Source: Bacteroides sp. 519 (lineage in GTDB: Bacteria > Bacteroidota > Bacteroidia > Bacteroidales > Bacteroidaceae). Taken from it: DNA of 64,000 nt. Under the pieces are notes generated by a model that saw only the letters and a list, made by a program, of their open reading frames with translations, was not told where the DNA came from and ran no database searches. The stretch lies in NCBI RefSeq assembly GCF_010500955.1, contig NZ_QVMJ01000010.1, positions 1 to 64,000 on the forward strand, given 5' to 3'. The stretch's first letter is position 1; each line of letters opens with the position of its first letter. Below are positions 55,472 through 64,000 of the stretch, in pieces. Both the position numbers and the translations under genes were made by a program.

Positions 55472-56284
55472 TTACTTTTTGAAAGGATCTCCCTTTTTAT
55501 CTATACTTAAAACCCATCTGAATGCATTTATAAAAAGAAGATTTTGTGTAGCGTCGGTAAACTCTTCGTCGCCATGACCCATATTAAGGTAAATCATTCT
55601 ATAGTTTTTATTTGTCCACACAATTGGAAAATCTCCGAAGTTCACAACATCTTTAATACCTAACGGATAATTCTTTTCAGAAATAGAGAGCAATACTTCT
55701 ACATCCTTATTATTTCTGGGGCTGGGATTCCATTGATACCACTCACTGGCTGGTACTACAAAAGAAGCCGGAAGGTTTTTAGTTATCGGATGATTTGGAT
55801 TATCAACTTCTACCAAAACCGGTTGAGGCGGCCAATTGTTACAATAGAACACACCACCACCCAAAAAGTTTACAAGCCAGGGCCATTTAGTATTTTTATC
55901 GTTATATGCGGCAACATGAAATCCCATCCATCCACCACCGTTTTCCATGTATTCTTCAAATGCATCGCGTTCGGTTTTACTGTTGGGATAACCATTGAGC
56001 ATAACAACTATATCATACTCTTTCAGCTTTTCGTAAGGATAGTCGGCCAGACTTTCGGTAATATCTAAAATAAATCCATTACCATAATTTAATTTCTTAA
56101 AAAACTCAATTCCTTGCAAAGCAAACTCCACATGGGCACCTTCGGCATGATGAGTATAATACACCAATGTTTTGAAACGAGGTGCATTTGCGTAATTAGC
56201 AGGATAACCATCGGGGGTCTGTGCATTCAACATTGATGCACACATAAAAATCAGCAATAAAATACTGTACTTCCAGTTCTTCAT
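55472..56284 (-). CDS. ThuA-like domain protein, exported
   Basis: This 270-residue protein has a signal peptide (about 1-21, MLNAQ end) and a ThuA/trehalose-utilisation-type domain: VYYTHHAEGAHVEFALQGIEFF, DIVVMLNGYPNSKTERDAFEEYMENGGGWMGFHVAA and MIYLNMGHGDEEFTDATQNLLF. The fold is related to class I glutamine amidotransferases; activity is mostly unknown, although some members act in keto-sugar metabolism. It lies 35 bp after the GH9 gene and is probably co-transcribed. A functional link with the oxidoreductase/DUF1080 operon at 59599-62919 is possible because these families often co-occur. Confidence 0.88.
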   Translation of the reverse strand: MKNWKYSILLLIFMCASMLNAQTPDGYPANYANAPRFKTLVYYTHHAEGAHVEFALQGIEFFKKLNYGNGFILDITESLADYPYEKLKEYDIVVMLNGYPNSKTERDAFEEYMENGGGWMGFHVAAYNDKNTKWPWLVNFLGGGVFYCNNWPPQPVLVEVDNPNHPITKNLPASFVVPASEWYQWNPSPRNNKDVEVLLSISEKNYPLGIKDVVNFGDFPIVWTNKNYRMIYLNMGHGDEEFTDATQNLLFINAFRWVLSIDKKGDPFKK

Positions 56285-56318
56285 AATTTTTAATTTATTT
56301 ATTCGTTATAGTAACATT

Positions 56319-58781
56319 TTAATACTCTGCTATTAGTGATAACCATTTACCTGCCGACGTTACCCATACCTCTTTATAACATGCGTTATTGGTTTGCGGC
56401 CAATAAGGAACATCGTCATTACCCAAGGTGCGAATGCCAACAGGCATCTCCCCTACCATTTCGCCAGATGAGAAACTATCCATTTGCGGATAATTATGCC
56501 CCTCGCCATATATAAGTGATTGTCCGAACGGATTTTTTCCAACTGTCCAGTATAGTTGTTCCAAACCAACATTGAGTAATTCTTCATCTTTCAGGAAATT
56601 ACCACATATTGCAGCTGATTTTCCTGTTGCTAAATGAATGGCTGTATTGCCGTTAAATATACTGAACCATACAGGGAAACGTTTCACATAATGTTCTTTA
56701 TCCAGCTTTGCACCCTTCTGTACTTGTTCTATATACAATTCGTTGGCGTTAGCAGGTGGCCAAAGGTGCAAACTATTAAACCCTTTTATATCTTTATATT
56801 CCTCGATATGATATACACCACTTGGCACCATTCCATAAGGAGCAGTATATTGCATTAAACCTTTCAAATAATTTCCATATAATTGAATAGATTCTACCCA
56901 TTTATTGTAATCCGAATGATTGGGTTGAGTTTCGCACAATAACGTCATTGCTTGCATATAAACTTGTTCGCGCGATTGATGATTGTAATGTACAATAGAT
57001 TGCCGTGATTTATCTCTATAGAAAAATCCTTTAGTTTTATTTCTATCTTTCAAAGGTTCCTTTCGTTGACATTCTAATGTATATCGTATATATTCGGCAG
57101 CTAGCTGTGCATAATACTCTTCACCAGTTAATTTGTAAAGCATACTAGCCGACCATGAAATGGTTGCCATATATTGGCTTTCGGAAGTATTATAACTATG
57201 CTCATAGAAATGAAGGAAACCACCATAGCCATCTTTTTTGTACTTTTCAATAGCAAAATCAAAATCTTCTTTTGCTATTCTTTGAAGATATTCCTGCAAC
57301 ATCGGATCACGATTAATTGTCATTGCTGCATAGGCTTCATATCCTGCATACAAAAAATTATCGAATGCCAGATTCTGTACACGAACTGTCGAAATATCAT
57401 CTTGTGTACTAAATATACCATCTAACCAGATAAGCAATCCTACACTGCTTGCCCGGTATCCGTCGCCATAACGGTTTTTCAACATAAACTCCAATCCCCA
57501 TTCGGCTTCTTCCAACAATCGCATGGCAAGAGGGGTATTCCTGTCCTTTAATTTATTATATGCCTCAAGAAGTGAAAAAGTTACATCGCCTGTTTGAAGT
57601 GTTTGCTGTGATAAATCGCCGGCATCATGCCACCCGCCTGCATAGGATATCGATTTTCCATTATGTTTTGAACATAAATCAATATGACAGGTACTATGTA
57701 TACCAGGAACAGCATATCCACAACGTTGGCAGAAAATGAAATTCAACACACGCCAAAGAGAATTATCCCATACCCTTTCGCTTATTAAAAATGAAGGAGT
57801 TACTAATTCACCTACCTTCAATTTATATACTCCCTGATTATTGAATGAAGAAAAGTCAATTACATTAAATTCGCCAATAGATGTTTTTTCCTGTTTTGTA
57901 TTGTTTTCATAAACTACTTCATTATTGGTTGCATTAAGCAGTTGAAAACGTTTTTCTTCTCTATTCCCACTTAAAATCGCAGTTTTATTACTGTTGATTG
58001 AATACCCCGAACTTGAATAAATTATTTTATTTTCTCCCGGCACCCATCCACTTACAATTTCGGGTTCTTCAATCTGCTGCAACTCTATCTTATCAATATA
58101 ATAAGTTGCCCAATCGCCGGTAGTTCTATCTTTTCCTTTCAGGGATGTATCAAAGCTAATACTCATTACCTTATCTCGTTGATACTCAGCAATATCAAGA
58201 AAACAATGATTCCATTGCTTATTCTTTAGATTTATTAAATGTGAACCACTGGGTGAATTATAACCCGGTTTTGATTGTGAGTTGTTATTTACGAACGATA
58301 AGTTCATATTTACAACACGCGCACCATCACAATCCGGATAAATAGAAAAAACTATCCGGTTATATTTTTCCCAGTTTTCACCTTTTATAATATAGGTAAC
58401 TTTACTGCTACCATAAGTTGCATAATCTGGATCGGAAGGAGATCCTGTTGCTCGTTTACCTGTATTGGTTGGAAACTCCAACTTCAAGCTACCATTACCC
58501 GATATAGTTTTATCTTTAGTATACACCATATTGCCCAATCCGGAATGTACCCAACAATCCGGATTTTCTTTATCGCAAAGAGGTTTACTGTACAGAATGT
58601 TTTTCTTCATTTCGTTTGTTTCAAATGAATTTTCTGTATTTAAAGGTAATGGACTATGTATGAAACCCGTTTCGAGAATCTGCTTTTCCAAATTTGAGTC
58701 TGGAGTAATATGCAACTGAGCATAAGTAGACAACCCACAATAAAGGATTAAAAAAGAAGTGATAGTTACAATTTTCATCAT
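56319..58781 (-). CDS. Glycoside hydrolase family 9 (endoglucanase-type), exported
   Basis: This protein of about 820 residues has a signal peptide. The N-terminal third (about 60-230) is a beta-sandwich that looks like a carbohydrate-binding domain. An Ig-like CelD_N domain (about 240-340, ending LVTPSFLISE) precedes the catalytic (alpha/alpha)6 domain (about 345-815): YAGGWHDAGDLSQQTLQTGD carries the catalytic Asp region, and the C-terminal part has WTVGKNPFGQSLIYGEGH. It would cut beta-glucans such as cellulose or mixed-linkage glucan. The start could be either Met at 58781 or 58778; I reject 58808, which adds only a charged stretch. Confidence 0.88.
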   Translation of the reverse strand: MMKIVTITSFLILYCGLSTYAQLHITPDSNLEKQILETGFIHSPLPLNTENSFETNEMKKNILYSKPLCDKENPDCWVHSGLGNMVYTKDKTISGNGSLKLEFPTNTGKRATGSPSDPDYATYGSSKVTYIIKGENWEKYNRIVFSIYPDCDGARVVNMNLSFVNNNSQSKPGYNSPSGSHLINLKNKQWNHCFLDIAEYQRDKVMSISFDTSLKGKDRTTGDWATYYIDKIELQQIEEPEIVSGWVPGENKIIYSSSGYSINSNKTAILSGNREEKRFQLLNATNNEVVYENNTKQEKTSIGEFNVIDFSSFNNQGVYKLKVGELVTPSFLISERVWDNSLWRVLNFIFCQRCGYAVPGIHSTCHIDLCSKHNGKSISYAGGWHDAGDLSQQTLQTGDVTFSLLEAYNKLKDRNTPLAMRLLEEAEWGLEFMLKNRYGDGYRASSVGLLIWLDGIFSTQDDISTVRVQNLAFDNFLYAGYEAYAAMTINRDPMLQEYLQRIAKEDFDFAIEKYKKDGYGGFLHFYEHSYNTSESQYMATISWSASMLYKLTGEEYYAQLAAEYIRYTLECQRKEPLKDRNKTKGFFYRDKSRQSIVHYNHQSREQVYMQAMTLLCETQPNHSDYNKWVESIQLYGNYLKGLMQYTAPYGMVPSGVYHIEEYKDIKGFNSLHLWPPANANELYIEQVQKGAKLDKEHYVKRFPVWFSIFNGNTAIHLATGKSAAICGNFLKDEELLNVGLEQLYWTVGKNPFGQSLIYGEGHNYPQMDSFSSGEMVGEMPVGIRTLGNDDVPYWPQTNNACYKEVWVTSAGKWLSLIAEY

Positions 58782-58891
58782 GTATTTTACTTTTGTCTTC
58801 GTTTGCAATATTATCCATTATTCGGTAGAGTTAGGTTTAATAACAGGCAATTATACTCTAAAAACTATCAAACCTACATTATTCATACTAT

Positions 58892-58988
58892 AGAATGGAA
58901 GGAGTTATCGCTTCGCTAGGAGTTAAAGGAGTTAAAGCTTTAGATGCTCTGAAATCTTAGAGCTATAACTCCTAAGGAGCTTTGCTCC
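58892..58988. repeat. Dispersed hairpin repeat, copy 2, with extra hairpins
   Basis: The first 31 bases (58892-58922) equal 48851-48881. GGAGTTAT (58901-58908) can pair with ATAACTCC (58964-58971), and AGGAGC-TTT-GCTCCT (58975-58989) forms a further tight hairpin. The arms contain repeated AGGAGTTAAAG words. No gene lies between the GH9 start and 59599. Confidence 0.7.
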
Positions 58989-59115
58989 TGATATTTCTTT
59001 GAACAGACTTTTATAAGGCCGTTGGCCTATTTTTGAATTATTGTATGACAAAAGCGAAGCCTCTGTGTTCAGCACAAGGAAAAGCTCCGTGTTTCTGTGT
59101 ACCTCGTGTTTTTAA

Positions 59116-59268
59116 CTTCAAATACTGTAGAAATTAACTTCAAATAGTGCTGTATTTAACTTTTGAATGTGCTGTATTTTTATTGGTTGCTTATAAACAG
59201 CCAATCGGTTTTTTATAAACAACCTAATAGCTTTCTATAAACAGCTAATTGGCTGTTTATAGAAAGCC
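59116..59268. repeat. Dyad array E: seven 22-bp tandem units
   Basis: Unit centres lie at 59127.5, 149.5, 171.5, 193.5, 215.5, 237.5 and 259.5, an exact 22-bp period. The first three units are of CTTCAAATA...TGTATTT type (starts 59116, 59138, 59160). The last four are 18-bp dyads such as GGTTGCTTATAAACAGCC (59185-59202) and GGCTGTTTATAGAAAGCC (59251-59268). The switch of dyad word inside an unbroken register is notable. Confidence 0.85.
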
Positions 59269-59356
59269 CATCTAGGAACAGCAGTAAAAATAGTTATTTT
59301 GTGCGCAATTCGAAGTTAATTTATGGGGTTTGGCTACTTATTTTCTTAGCAACAAG

Positions 59357-59376
59357 TATATAGCTTCGACCCTTCG
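59357..59376. repeat. 20-bp inverted copy of an array A unit
   Basis: TATATAGCTTCGACCCTTCG is the exact reverse complement of 202-221 in array A. It stands alone here, without a tandem array around it. Confidence 0.75.
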
Positions 59377-59499
59377 GTTTATATAAAGGTATACCACAGA
59401 AATTTGGAAAAATTAACGAAACGACTCGTATATACAAGGAATCTCAAAATAATGCTATAAAATATAAACTCACATCCTTTAGTATTAATTAAAAATTAA

Positions 59500-59507
59500 T
59501 ATATTTG
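59500..59507 (+). promoter_or_regulatory. -7 element of the keto-sugar operon
   Basis: TATATTTG matches TAnnTTTG; TTTA at 59478-59481 is a weak -33. The leader to the ATG at 59599 is about 85 bases and contains a small hairpin (TATAGAG/CTCTATA, near 59543-59560). Confidence 0.55.
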
Positions 59508-59598
59508 CCCTCGGGTATTTTTTTGAGTACCTAACCACAGAATATAGAGGCAAAACTCTATATAGATATAAGTATTAACAACTAAAAACAAAGTATTT

Positions 59599-61077
59599 AT
59601 GGCATCTAACATGTCAAGAAGAAAATTCCTGAAAACAGGAGCTACTGCTGCTATTGGGCTCACAGTTGTACCCAGCACTGTGTTTGGTAGCAAATTTGGG
59701 CACGTTGCCCCAAGTGATAAATTAAACATCCTTGGTGTTGGAGTTGGAGGACGCGGTTTTGGCGTACTTAAAGGTATGGAAAGCCAGAACATCATTGGTT
59801 TGGCCGATGTTGACTGGGGCTATACTTCCAAAAACGGTGTATTCAACCACTTTCCAAATGCAGAGAAGTTTCAGGACTACCGCAAAATGTACGACAAACT
59901 ATTGAGCAAGGCCGATGCTGTTATGGTAGCAACTTCCGACCATGCTCATGCTATTATTGCAGCCGATGCAATGACAGCCGGAAAGCACGTATATGTAGAA
60001 AAACCACTTACGCACACTGTGTACGAATCGCGTTTGTTAACTAAGTTAGCCGACAAATATAAATTAGCTACCCAAATGGGTAACCAAGGAGCATCGGGCG
60101 AAGGTGTACGCAAAATCTGTGAATGGATATGGAATGGTGAAATAGGTGAAATTACAAAAGTAGAAGCATTTACCGACCGTCCTATTTGGCCACAAGGTTT
60201 ACCACGTCCGGACAAATCAGAAAAACTTCCTAAAGGCTTAGATTGGGACTTATTTATTGGACCGGCTGCATTCAGACCATATAATTCTATATACACTCCA
60301 TGGAACTGGCGTGGATGGTGGGATTTTGGAACAGGTGCTCTTGGTGATATGGCATGTCATATCCTTCAACCAGTATCTAAAGCGTTGAAACTTCAATATC
60401 CTACTAAAGTACAAGGTAGTTCAACTCAGTTACTTACTGATTGTGCTCCTAACGCTCAAATGGTAAGCTTTACTTTCCCTGCCCGCGACAATATGCCTAA
60501 AGTATCTATGCCCGAGGTAGAAGTAATTTGGTACGATGGTGGTTTGAAACCAATGCGTCCGAAAGGATTACCTGCTAACAAAGACATGAATGATTCGGGT
60601 GGTGGTGTAATTTTCCACGGAACTAAAGACACACTTATTTGTGGTTGTTATGGCGTTAACCCATATTTACTATCGGGTCGTACTCCAAACGCTCCAAAAG
60701 TGTTGCGCGAAGTAAAAGAAGGACATCAAATGGACTGGGTGCGTGCATGTAAAGAAAGTGCTGCTAACCGTGTGGAAACAGCGTCTCCATTCAGCGAAGC
60801 CGGACCTTTGAACGAAATGGTAGTAATGGGTGTACTGGCAGTTAGATTGCAAGCTCTGAATCAGGTATTGGAATGGGATGGAGCAAACATGAGATTTACC
60901 AATATACCTAAAGACGCAACCATTAAAACTATTATTGAAGATGGATTCCGTATAAAAGACGGACACCCAACCTTTAATAATAAGGTTACCGATCCGTATA
61001 ATGCCGAAGAGTTTGCTAAAGAACTCATTAAACATACCTATCGCGACGGTTGGAAATTACCTGATATGCCCCGATAA
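59599..61077 (+). CDS. Gfo/Idh/MocA family oxidoreductase with Tat signal
   Basis: This 492-residue NAD(P)-dependent sugar oxidoreductase has a twin-arginine signal (SRRKFLKTGATAAIG, residues 6-20), so it is exported folded with its cofactor. The Rossmann motif is LGVGVGGRGFGVLKGM near 54-69, and the catalytic Lys motif YVEKPLTHT lies near 132-140. It is followed by a DUF1080 lipoprotein and a TIM-barrel lipoprotein. Related proteins encoded in operons such as BT2159-BT2156 of Bacteroides thetaiotaomicron oxidise the C3 hydroxyl of glycosides to make them cleavable. Confidence 0.92.
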   Translation: MASNMSRRKFLKTGATAAIGLTVVPSTVFGSKFGHVAPSDKLNILGVGVGGRGFGVLKGMESQNIIGLADVDWGYTSKNGVFNHFPNAEKFQDYRKMYDKLLSKADAVMVATSDHAHAIIAADAMTAGKHVYVEKPLTHTVYESRLLTKLADKYKLATQMGNQGASGEGVRKICEWIWNGEIGEITKVEAFTDRPIWPQGLPRPDKSEKLPKGLDWDLFIGPAAFRPYNSIYTPWNWRGWWDFGTGALGDMACHILQPVSKALKLQYPTKVQGSSTQLLTDCAPNAQMVSFTFPARDNMPKVSMPEVEVIWYDGGLKPMRPKGLPANKDMNDSGGGVIFHGTKDTLICGCYGVNPYLLSGRTPNAPKVLREVKEGHQMDWVRACKESAANRVETASPFSEAGPLNEMVVMGVLAVRLQALNQVLEWDGANMRFTNIPKDATIKTIIEDGFRIKDGHPTFNNKVTDPYNAEEFAKELIKHTYRDGWKLPDMPR

Positions 61078-61092
61078 ATTAAACAATTAATA

Positions 61093-61132
61093 ACAGTAAC
61101 GGGTTACGAACATTTTGTAACTCGTTATCTGT
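61093..61132 (+). terminator. Hairpin between the oxidoreductase and DUF1080 genes
   Basis: ACAG (61093-61096) and AACGGGTTAC (61098-61107) pair with GTAACTCGTT (61117-61126) and CTGT (61129-61132), with one G-T pair, followed by GTTTTATT. It may attenuate or mark a processing point within the operon. Confidence 0.6.
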
Positions 61133-61168
61133 GTTTTATTATAACTATTAAAGAAATAAAATAATCAA

Positions 61169-62017
61169 ATGAAAAAATTAGCATTGGCAATTAGCAGTGT
61201 TGTTATTGCAGCATCACTGGCCTCTTGTGATGGTGGCACTCAAGCTCCAAAAACGATAAATCTTTCTTATTCTTCTGCTCCCGAAAAAGCTGAAACCGAT
61301 AGTCTTGCATTTCCTATAGATAAAGATGGTTATATAACAATCTTTGATGATTCAACCTTTACAGGATGGCGTGGATATGGAAAAGATAGAGTGCCAAGCA
61401 AATGGGTTATTGAAGATGGCGCCATCAAATTTAATGGTGATGGTGGTGGTGAAGCACAAGCCGGTGATGGTGGAGACTTGATCTTTGCACATAAGTTTAA
61501 AAACTTTGAACTGGAACTTGAATGGAAAGTAGCAAAGGGAAGTAATTCGGGTATTTTTTATTTAGCTCAGGAAATATATAGTACTGACGACGAAGGAAAC
61601 AAAAGATTAGAACCAATCTATATCTCGGCTCCTGAGGCGCAAGTACTAGACAATGAAAATCATCCGGATGCTAAGTTAGGTGTTGATGGTAACAGAAAAT
61701 CAATGTCGTTATATGATATGATTCCTGCTGAACCTCAAAATTCAAAACCATTTGGAGAATGGAACAAAGCCAAAATCATGGTATATAAAGGAACTGTTAT
61801 TCACGGACAAAATGATAAAAATGTAGTAGAATACCACCTTTGGACTCAACAATGGACCGATATGCTACAAGCAAGTAAATTCAGTGAAAAAGCATGGCCT
61901 TTAGCATTTGAATTACTAAACAATGTAGGTGGCGAAAAGAGAGAAGGTTATATTGGTCTTCAAGATCATGGTGACGATGTTTGGTTCCGTAACATTCGCG
62001 TAAAAATTCTCGACTAA
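61169..62017 (+). CDS. DUF1080 (3-keto-glycoside hydrolase type) lipoprotein
   Basis: This 282-residue lipoprotein (lipobox LASC, Cys20) carries a DUF1080/3-keto-disaccharide hydrolase domain (about 52-280): ITIFDDSTFTGWRGYG at the start, LELEWKVAKGSNSGIFYLAQE in the middle, WNKAKIMVYKGTVIHGQN and the C-terminal GYIGLQDHGDDVWFRNIRVKIL. These lectin-fold proteins cleave 3-keto-glycosides made by the partner oxidoreductase. The stop codon overlaps the start of the next gene by one base (TAATG). Confidence 0.92.
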   Translation: MKKLALAISSVVIAASLASCDGGTQAPKTINLSYSSAPEKAETDSLAFPIDKDGYITIFDDSTFTGWRGYGKDRVPSKWVIEDGAIKFNGDGGGEAQAGDGGDLIFAHKFKNFELELEWKVAKGSNSGIFYLAQEIYSTDDEGNKRLEPIYISAPEAQVLDNENHPDAKLGVDGNRKSMSLYDMIPAEPQNSKPFGEWNKAKIMVYKGTVIHGQNDKNVVEYHLWTQQWTDMLQASKFSEKAWPLAFELLNNVGGEKREGYIGLQDHGDDVWFRNIRVKILD

Positions 62018-62919
62018 TGAAAAAACTTTTATTATTTGCAGCACTACCATTGTTTATGGCTAGTTGCAACGCCCCTAAAACAGAACAGGCTCAACCAATT
62101 GAGCCTGTAAAAAAAGATATCGCTGTACAACTTTATTCGTTATTAAGACATGGAGTTTCTGACGATTACGATGGTACCATAAAGAAAGTTGGCGAAATGG
62201 GATTTACATCTGTTGAAGCTGCCGGATATGGAGATGGCAAATTCTACGGAAAAACTCCCGAAGCATTCAAAGCCGATCTGGAAGCGGTTGGAGTATACGC
62301 TCTATCTTCACACACTGGTAGAGGATTATCGGCTGATGAATTGAAATCGAAAAAATATTCGGACGAAACAACTGCTTGGTGGGACCAATGTATTGCTGCC
62401 CATAAAGCTGCCGGTATGAAATACATTGTAACTCCTTCGATGGAAGTACCTAAAACAATAGAAGATTTGCAAACGTATTGCGAATATTATAACGAAATAG
62501 GAAGAAAGTGTAAAGAGAACGGCATGAAGTTTGGCTATCATAATCATGCTTTTGAATTCGTGAAAATTAAAAACGGCGAAAACGAAGTGGTTATGTACGA
62601 CTACATGATCCAGAATACAGATCCAGCTTTAGTTCTCTTCGAAATGGATGTATATTGGGTAGTGAGAGGGGCTGCAAGTCCAGTTGACTATTTCAATAAA
62701 TACCCTGGACGCTTTGAAGTACTTCACGTTAAAGATAACAAAGAGTTAGGCCAAAGTGGTATGGTAGGATTTGATGCTATTTTCAAAAACACCGATACCG
62801 CCGGAGTTAAACACCTGATTATTGAGGTAGAAAAATATAATTTCGAACCAACCGAAAGCGTAAAGAAGAGTCTTGAATACCTACAAAACTGTTCTTTGGT
62901 AAAAGAAAGCTATATCTAA
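62017..62919 (+). CDS. Sugar phosphate isomerase/epimerase-like TIM-barrel lipoprotein
   Basis: This 300-residue protein has a lipobox MASC (Cys16) and an AP-endonuclease-2/xylose-isomerase-like TIM barrel (about 35-290): DIAVQLYSLLRHGV, FGYHNHAFEF and LFEMDVYWVVRGA carry the expected metal-binding His, Glu and Asp residues. In related operons such proteins act on 3-keto sugars by isomerisation or elimination. Translation is coupled to the DUF1080 gene through a TAATG overlap. All three operon products are exported, so the pathway appears periplasmic or surface-bound. Confidence 0.9.
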   Translation: MKKLLLFAALPLFMASCNAPKTEQAQPIEPVKKDIAVQLYSLLRHGVSDDYDGTIKKVGEMGFTSVEAAGYGDGKFYGKTPEAFKADLEAVGVYALSSHTGRGLSADELKSKKYSDETTAWWDQCIAAHKAAGMKYIVTPSMEVPKTIEDLQTYCEYYNEIGRKCKENGMKFGYHNHAFEFVKIKNGENEVVMYDYMIQNTDPALVLFEMDVYWVVRGAASPVDYFNKYPGRFEVLHVKDNKELGQSGMVGFDAIFKNTDTAGVKHLIIEVEKYNFEPTESVKKSLEYLQNCSLVKESYI

Positions 62920-62923
62920 ATGA

Positions 62924-63057
62924 AGTAGATAAAGATAATAAAGTAAATAAAGGTAATAGAGTAGATGCTTTATTACCTTTTATTTTACCTATTATCTTTA
63001 TCTACTCTATTACCTTTATCACCTTTATCTACTCTATTACCTTTATCTACTTTATCT
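62924..63057. repeat. 9-bp tandem repeats arranged as a long hairpin
   Basis: The left part (62924-62958) is built of 9-mers such as AAGATAATA and AAGGTAATA; the right part (62971-63057) of their complements, TATTACCTT, TATCTACTC, TATCACCTT. AGTAGATAAAGATAATA (62924-62940) pairs exactly with 62990-63006, and AAAGGTAATA (62949-62958) with 62971-62980, giving a stem of about 35 bp. Extra direct 9-mers run on to the last codons of nadE. It probably terminates both convergent transcripts. Confidence 0.82.
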
Positions 63058-64000
63058 CTAACTTTTCTATTTCGCGCAACCAGCTTGCAGCACTTGCATC
63101 ACTTGGCATACGCCAATCGCCACGGGGACTGAGCGTAATACTACCAACTTTAGGACCATCGGGCATACACGAACGCTTAAACTGCTGACTAAAGAAACGA
63201 CGGAAGAAAGTATAAAGCCATTTCTTTATCGTTTCATTATCGTATTTATTTCCAAAAGCTTTTTGAGCCAGGAAATATATTTTAGACGGACGGAAGCAGT
63301 ATTTTAGAAAGTAATACATAATAAAATCATGTAATTCATAAGGCCCTACCAAATCCTCTGTTTTTTGTTTTATCTCGCCATCGTCCTTAGCTGGGATTAA
63401 TTCCGGACTAATCGGAGTATCGGCAATGTCGAGTAGGGTTTTAGCAGCAATACCATCCATTTCGTTTTCGCCCACCCATTTAACCAAGTATTTAACCAAT
63501 GTTTTAGGAATGCTTGAATTAACACTATACATAGACATATGATCGCCATTATAAGTAGCCCACCCTAAAGCCAACTCAGACAAATCTCCTGTACCAATAA
63601 CAAGGCCATTGACTTGATTGGCAATATCCATTAAAATCTGTGTACGTTCGCGAGCCTGACCGTTCTCATAAGTTACATCATGAATATTAATATCATGACC
63701 TATATCTTTAAAATGCTGAATACATGCCTCTTTGATACTAATTTCCCGTGTGTTTATCCCTAATACTTCCATCAGATTCAACGCATTCTGATAAGTACGA
63801 TCGGTAGTTCCAAAACCTGGCATTGTAACACCAAGAATATTCTTTCTTGGCAGCTTTAACTTATCGAATGTTTTAACACAAACCAATAAAGCCAATGTTG
63901 AATCCAACCCTCCGGAGATACCAATTACAACAGAATTTAAATGCGTATGTGTTATTCTCTGTGCCAAGCCAGCTACTTGAATAGCGAATATCTCTTCGCA
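63047..64000 (-). CDS. nadE: Glutamine-dependent NAD+ synthetase, C-terminal part (cut by window edge)
   Basis: NadE amidates deamido-NAD to NAD+. The frame is open to base 64000, reading [16 protein letters not shown] at the edge, so the N-terminal glutaminase half lies outside; the TTG at 63967 is an internal Leu codon, not a start. Visible are the synthetase P-loop [52 protein letters not shown] and TPISPELIP. The last codons (EIK) fall inside the 9-bp repeat tract. Full length would be about 640 residues. Confidence 0.94.
   Translation of the reverse strand, partial: CEEIFAIQVAGLAQRITHTHLNSVVIGISGGLDSTLALLVCVKTFDKLKLPRKNILGVTMPGFGTTDRTYQNALNLMEVLGINTREISIKEACIQHFKDIGHDINIHDVTYENGQARERTQILMDIANQVNGLVIGTGDLSELALGWATYNGDHMSMYSVNSSIPKTLVKYLVKWVGENEMDGIAAKTLLDIADTPISPELIPAKDDGEIKQKTEDLVGPYELHDFIMYYFLKYCFRPSKIYFLAQKAFGNKYDNETIKKWLYTFFRRFFSQQFKRSCMPDGPKVGSITLSPRGDWRMPSDASAASWLREIEKLEIK

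Noticed and set aside
58782..59598. Hidden gene in the 790-bp gap
   Set aside because: Only short frames crossing repeats exist; the stretch is explained by hairpin repeats, array E and the promoter at 59500.
63965..63967. TTG as start of nadE
   Set aside because: The frame stays open to the window edge and the residues before it fit NadE, so this is an internal Leu codon of a truncated gene.

Overview
The window looks like chromosomal DNA of a member of the Bacteroidales. The DNA is AT-rich. Many genes are preceded by the Bacteroidetes -7 promoter word TAnnTTTG, often with TTG or TTTG 19-20 bases upstream, and Shine-Dalgarno sequences are scarce. Gene content agrees: Fkp (fucokinase/GDP-fucose pyrophosphorylase), a DUF4492-cydAB set, DUF3332, LytTR-type regulation, a subclass A2-like beta-lactamase, a DUF1080 3-keto-glycoside operon and TonB receptors. 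A Dysgonomonadaceae-like lineage is my guess; the genus cannot be fixed from this window.

Layout. 1-678: no gene; two arrays of short dyad repeats. 679-3677: cytochrome bd oxidase operon (minus). 3930-10271: TolC/MacA/split-MacB efflux operon ending in a LytS-type kinase and LytTR regulator. It is followed by paired direct repeats, a strong promoter and a candidate small RNA of about 105 nt with its own terminator (10353-10458). 10573-12920: ion channel, lone receiver, and a sugar transferase fused to a receiver-like domain. 12993-18024: peptide transporter, YbaK, UvrA. 18210-24733: LysM/PBP1 protein, porin, LipB, HMA protein, fRMsr, class A beta-lactamase, DoxX, DUF3332. 24972-30012: prs, an L,D-transpeptidase-like protein, a GH2 beta-galactosidase. 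30234-36189: MORN protein, then the operon PBP1A-folK-kdsB-M16. 36308-43725: MFS, HAD, Fkp, DUF308, acyl-CoA ligase. 43917-46232: secreted pectinesterase-pectate lyase fusion. 46813-48836: RtcB-PrfH RNA/ribosome repair pair behind a long structured leader. 48949-52817: His-rich small protein, TonB receptor, AraC regulator. 52869-58781: RfbC-Ugd-IMPACT, ThuA, GH9 cellulase. 58782-59598: repeat-rich gap. 59599-62919: Tat-exported Gfo/Idh/MocA oxidoreductase, DUF1080 lipoprotein and TIM-barrel lipoprotein. 63047-64000: 3' part of glutamine-dependent NAD synthetase, cut by the window edge.

Most genes are ordinary housekeeping, envelope and glycan-degradation genes. The unusual signals are non-coding. 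(1) Five intergenic arrays share one design: tandem units of 22-23 bp, each a short dyad, but with a different dyad word in each array. In four arrays the register is exact to the base over most units. (2) The rtcB-prfH leader can fold into a tRNA-like shape with competing helices. (3) A LytTR gene is directly followed by 21-bp-spaced direct repeats and a promoter-sRNA-terminator unit, resembling in layout the agr/RNAIII arrangement. (4) Several hairpin families recur at distant intergenic sites.
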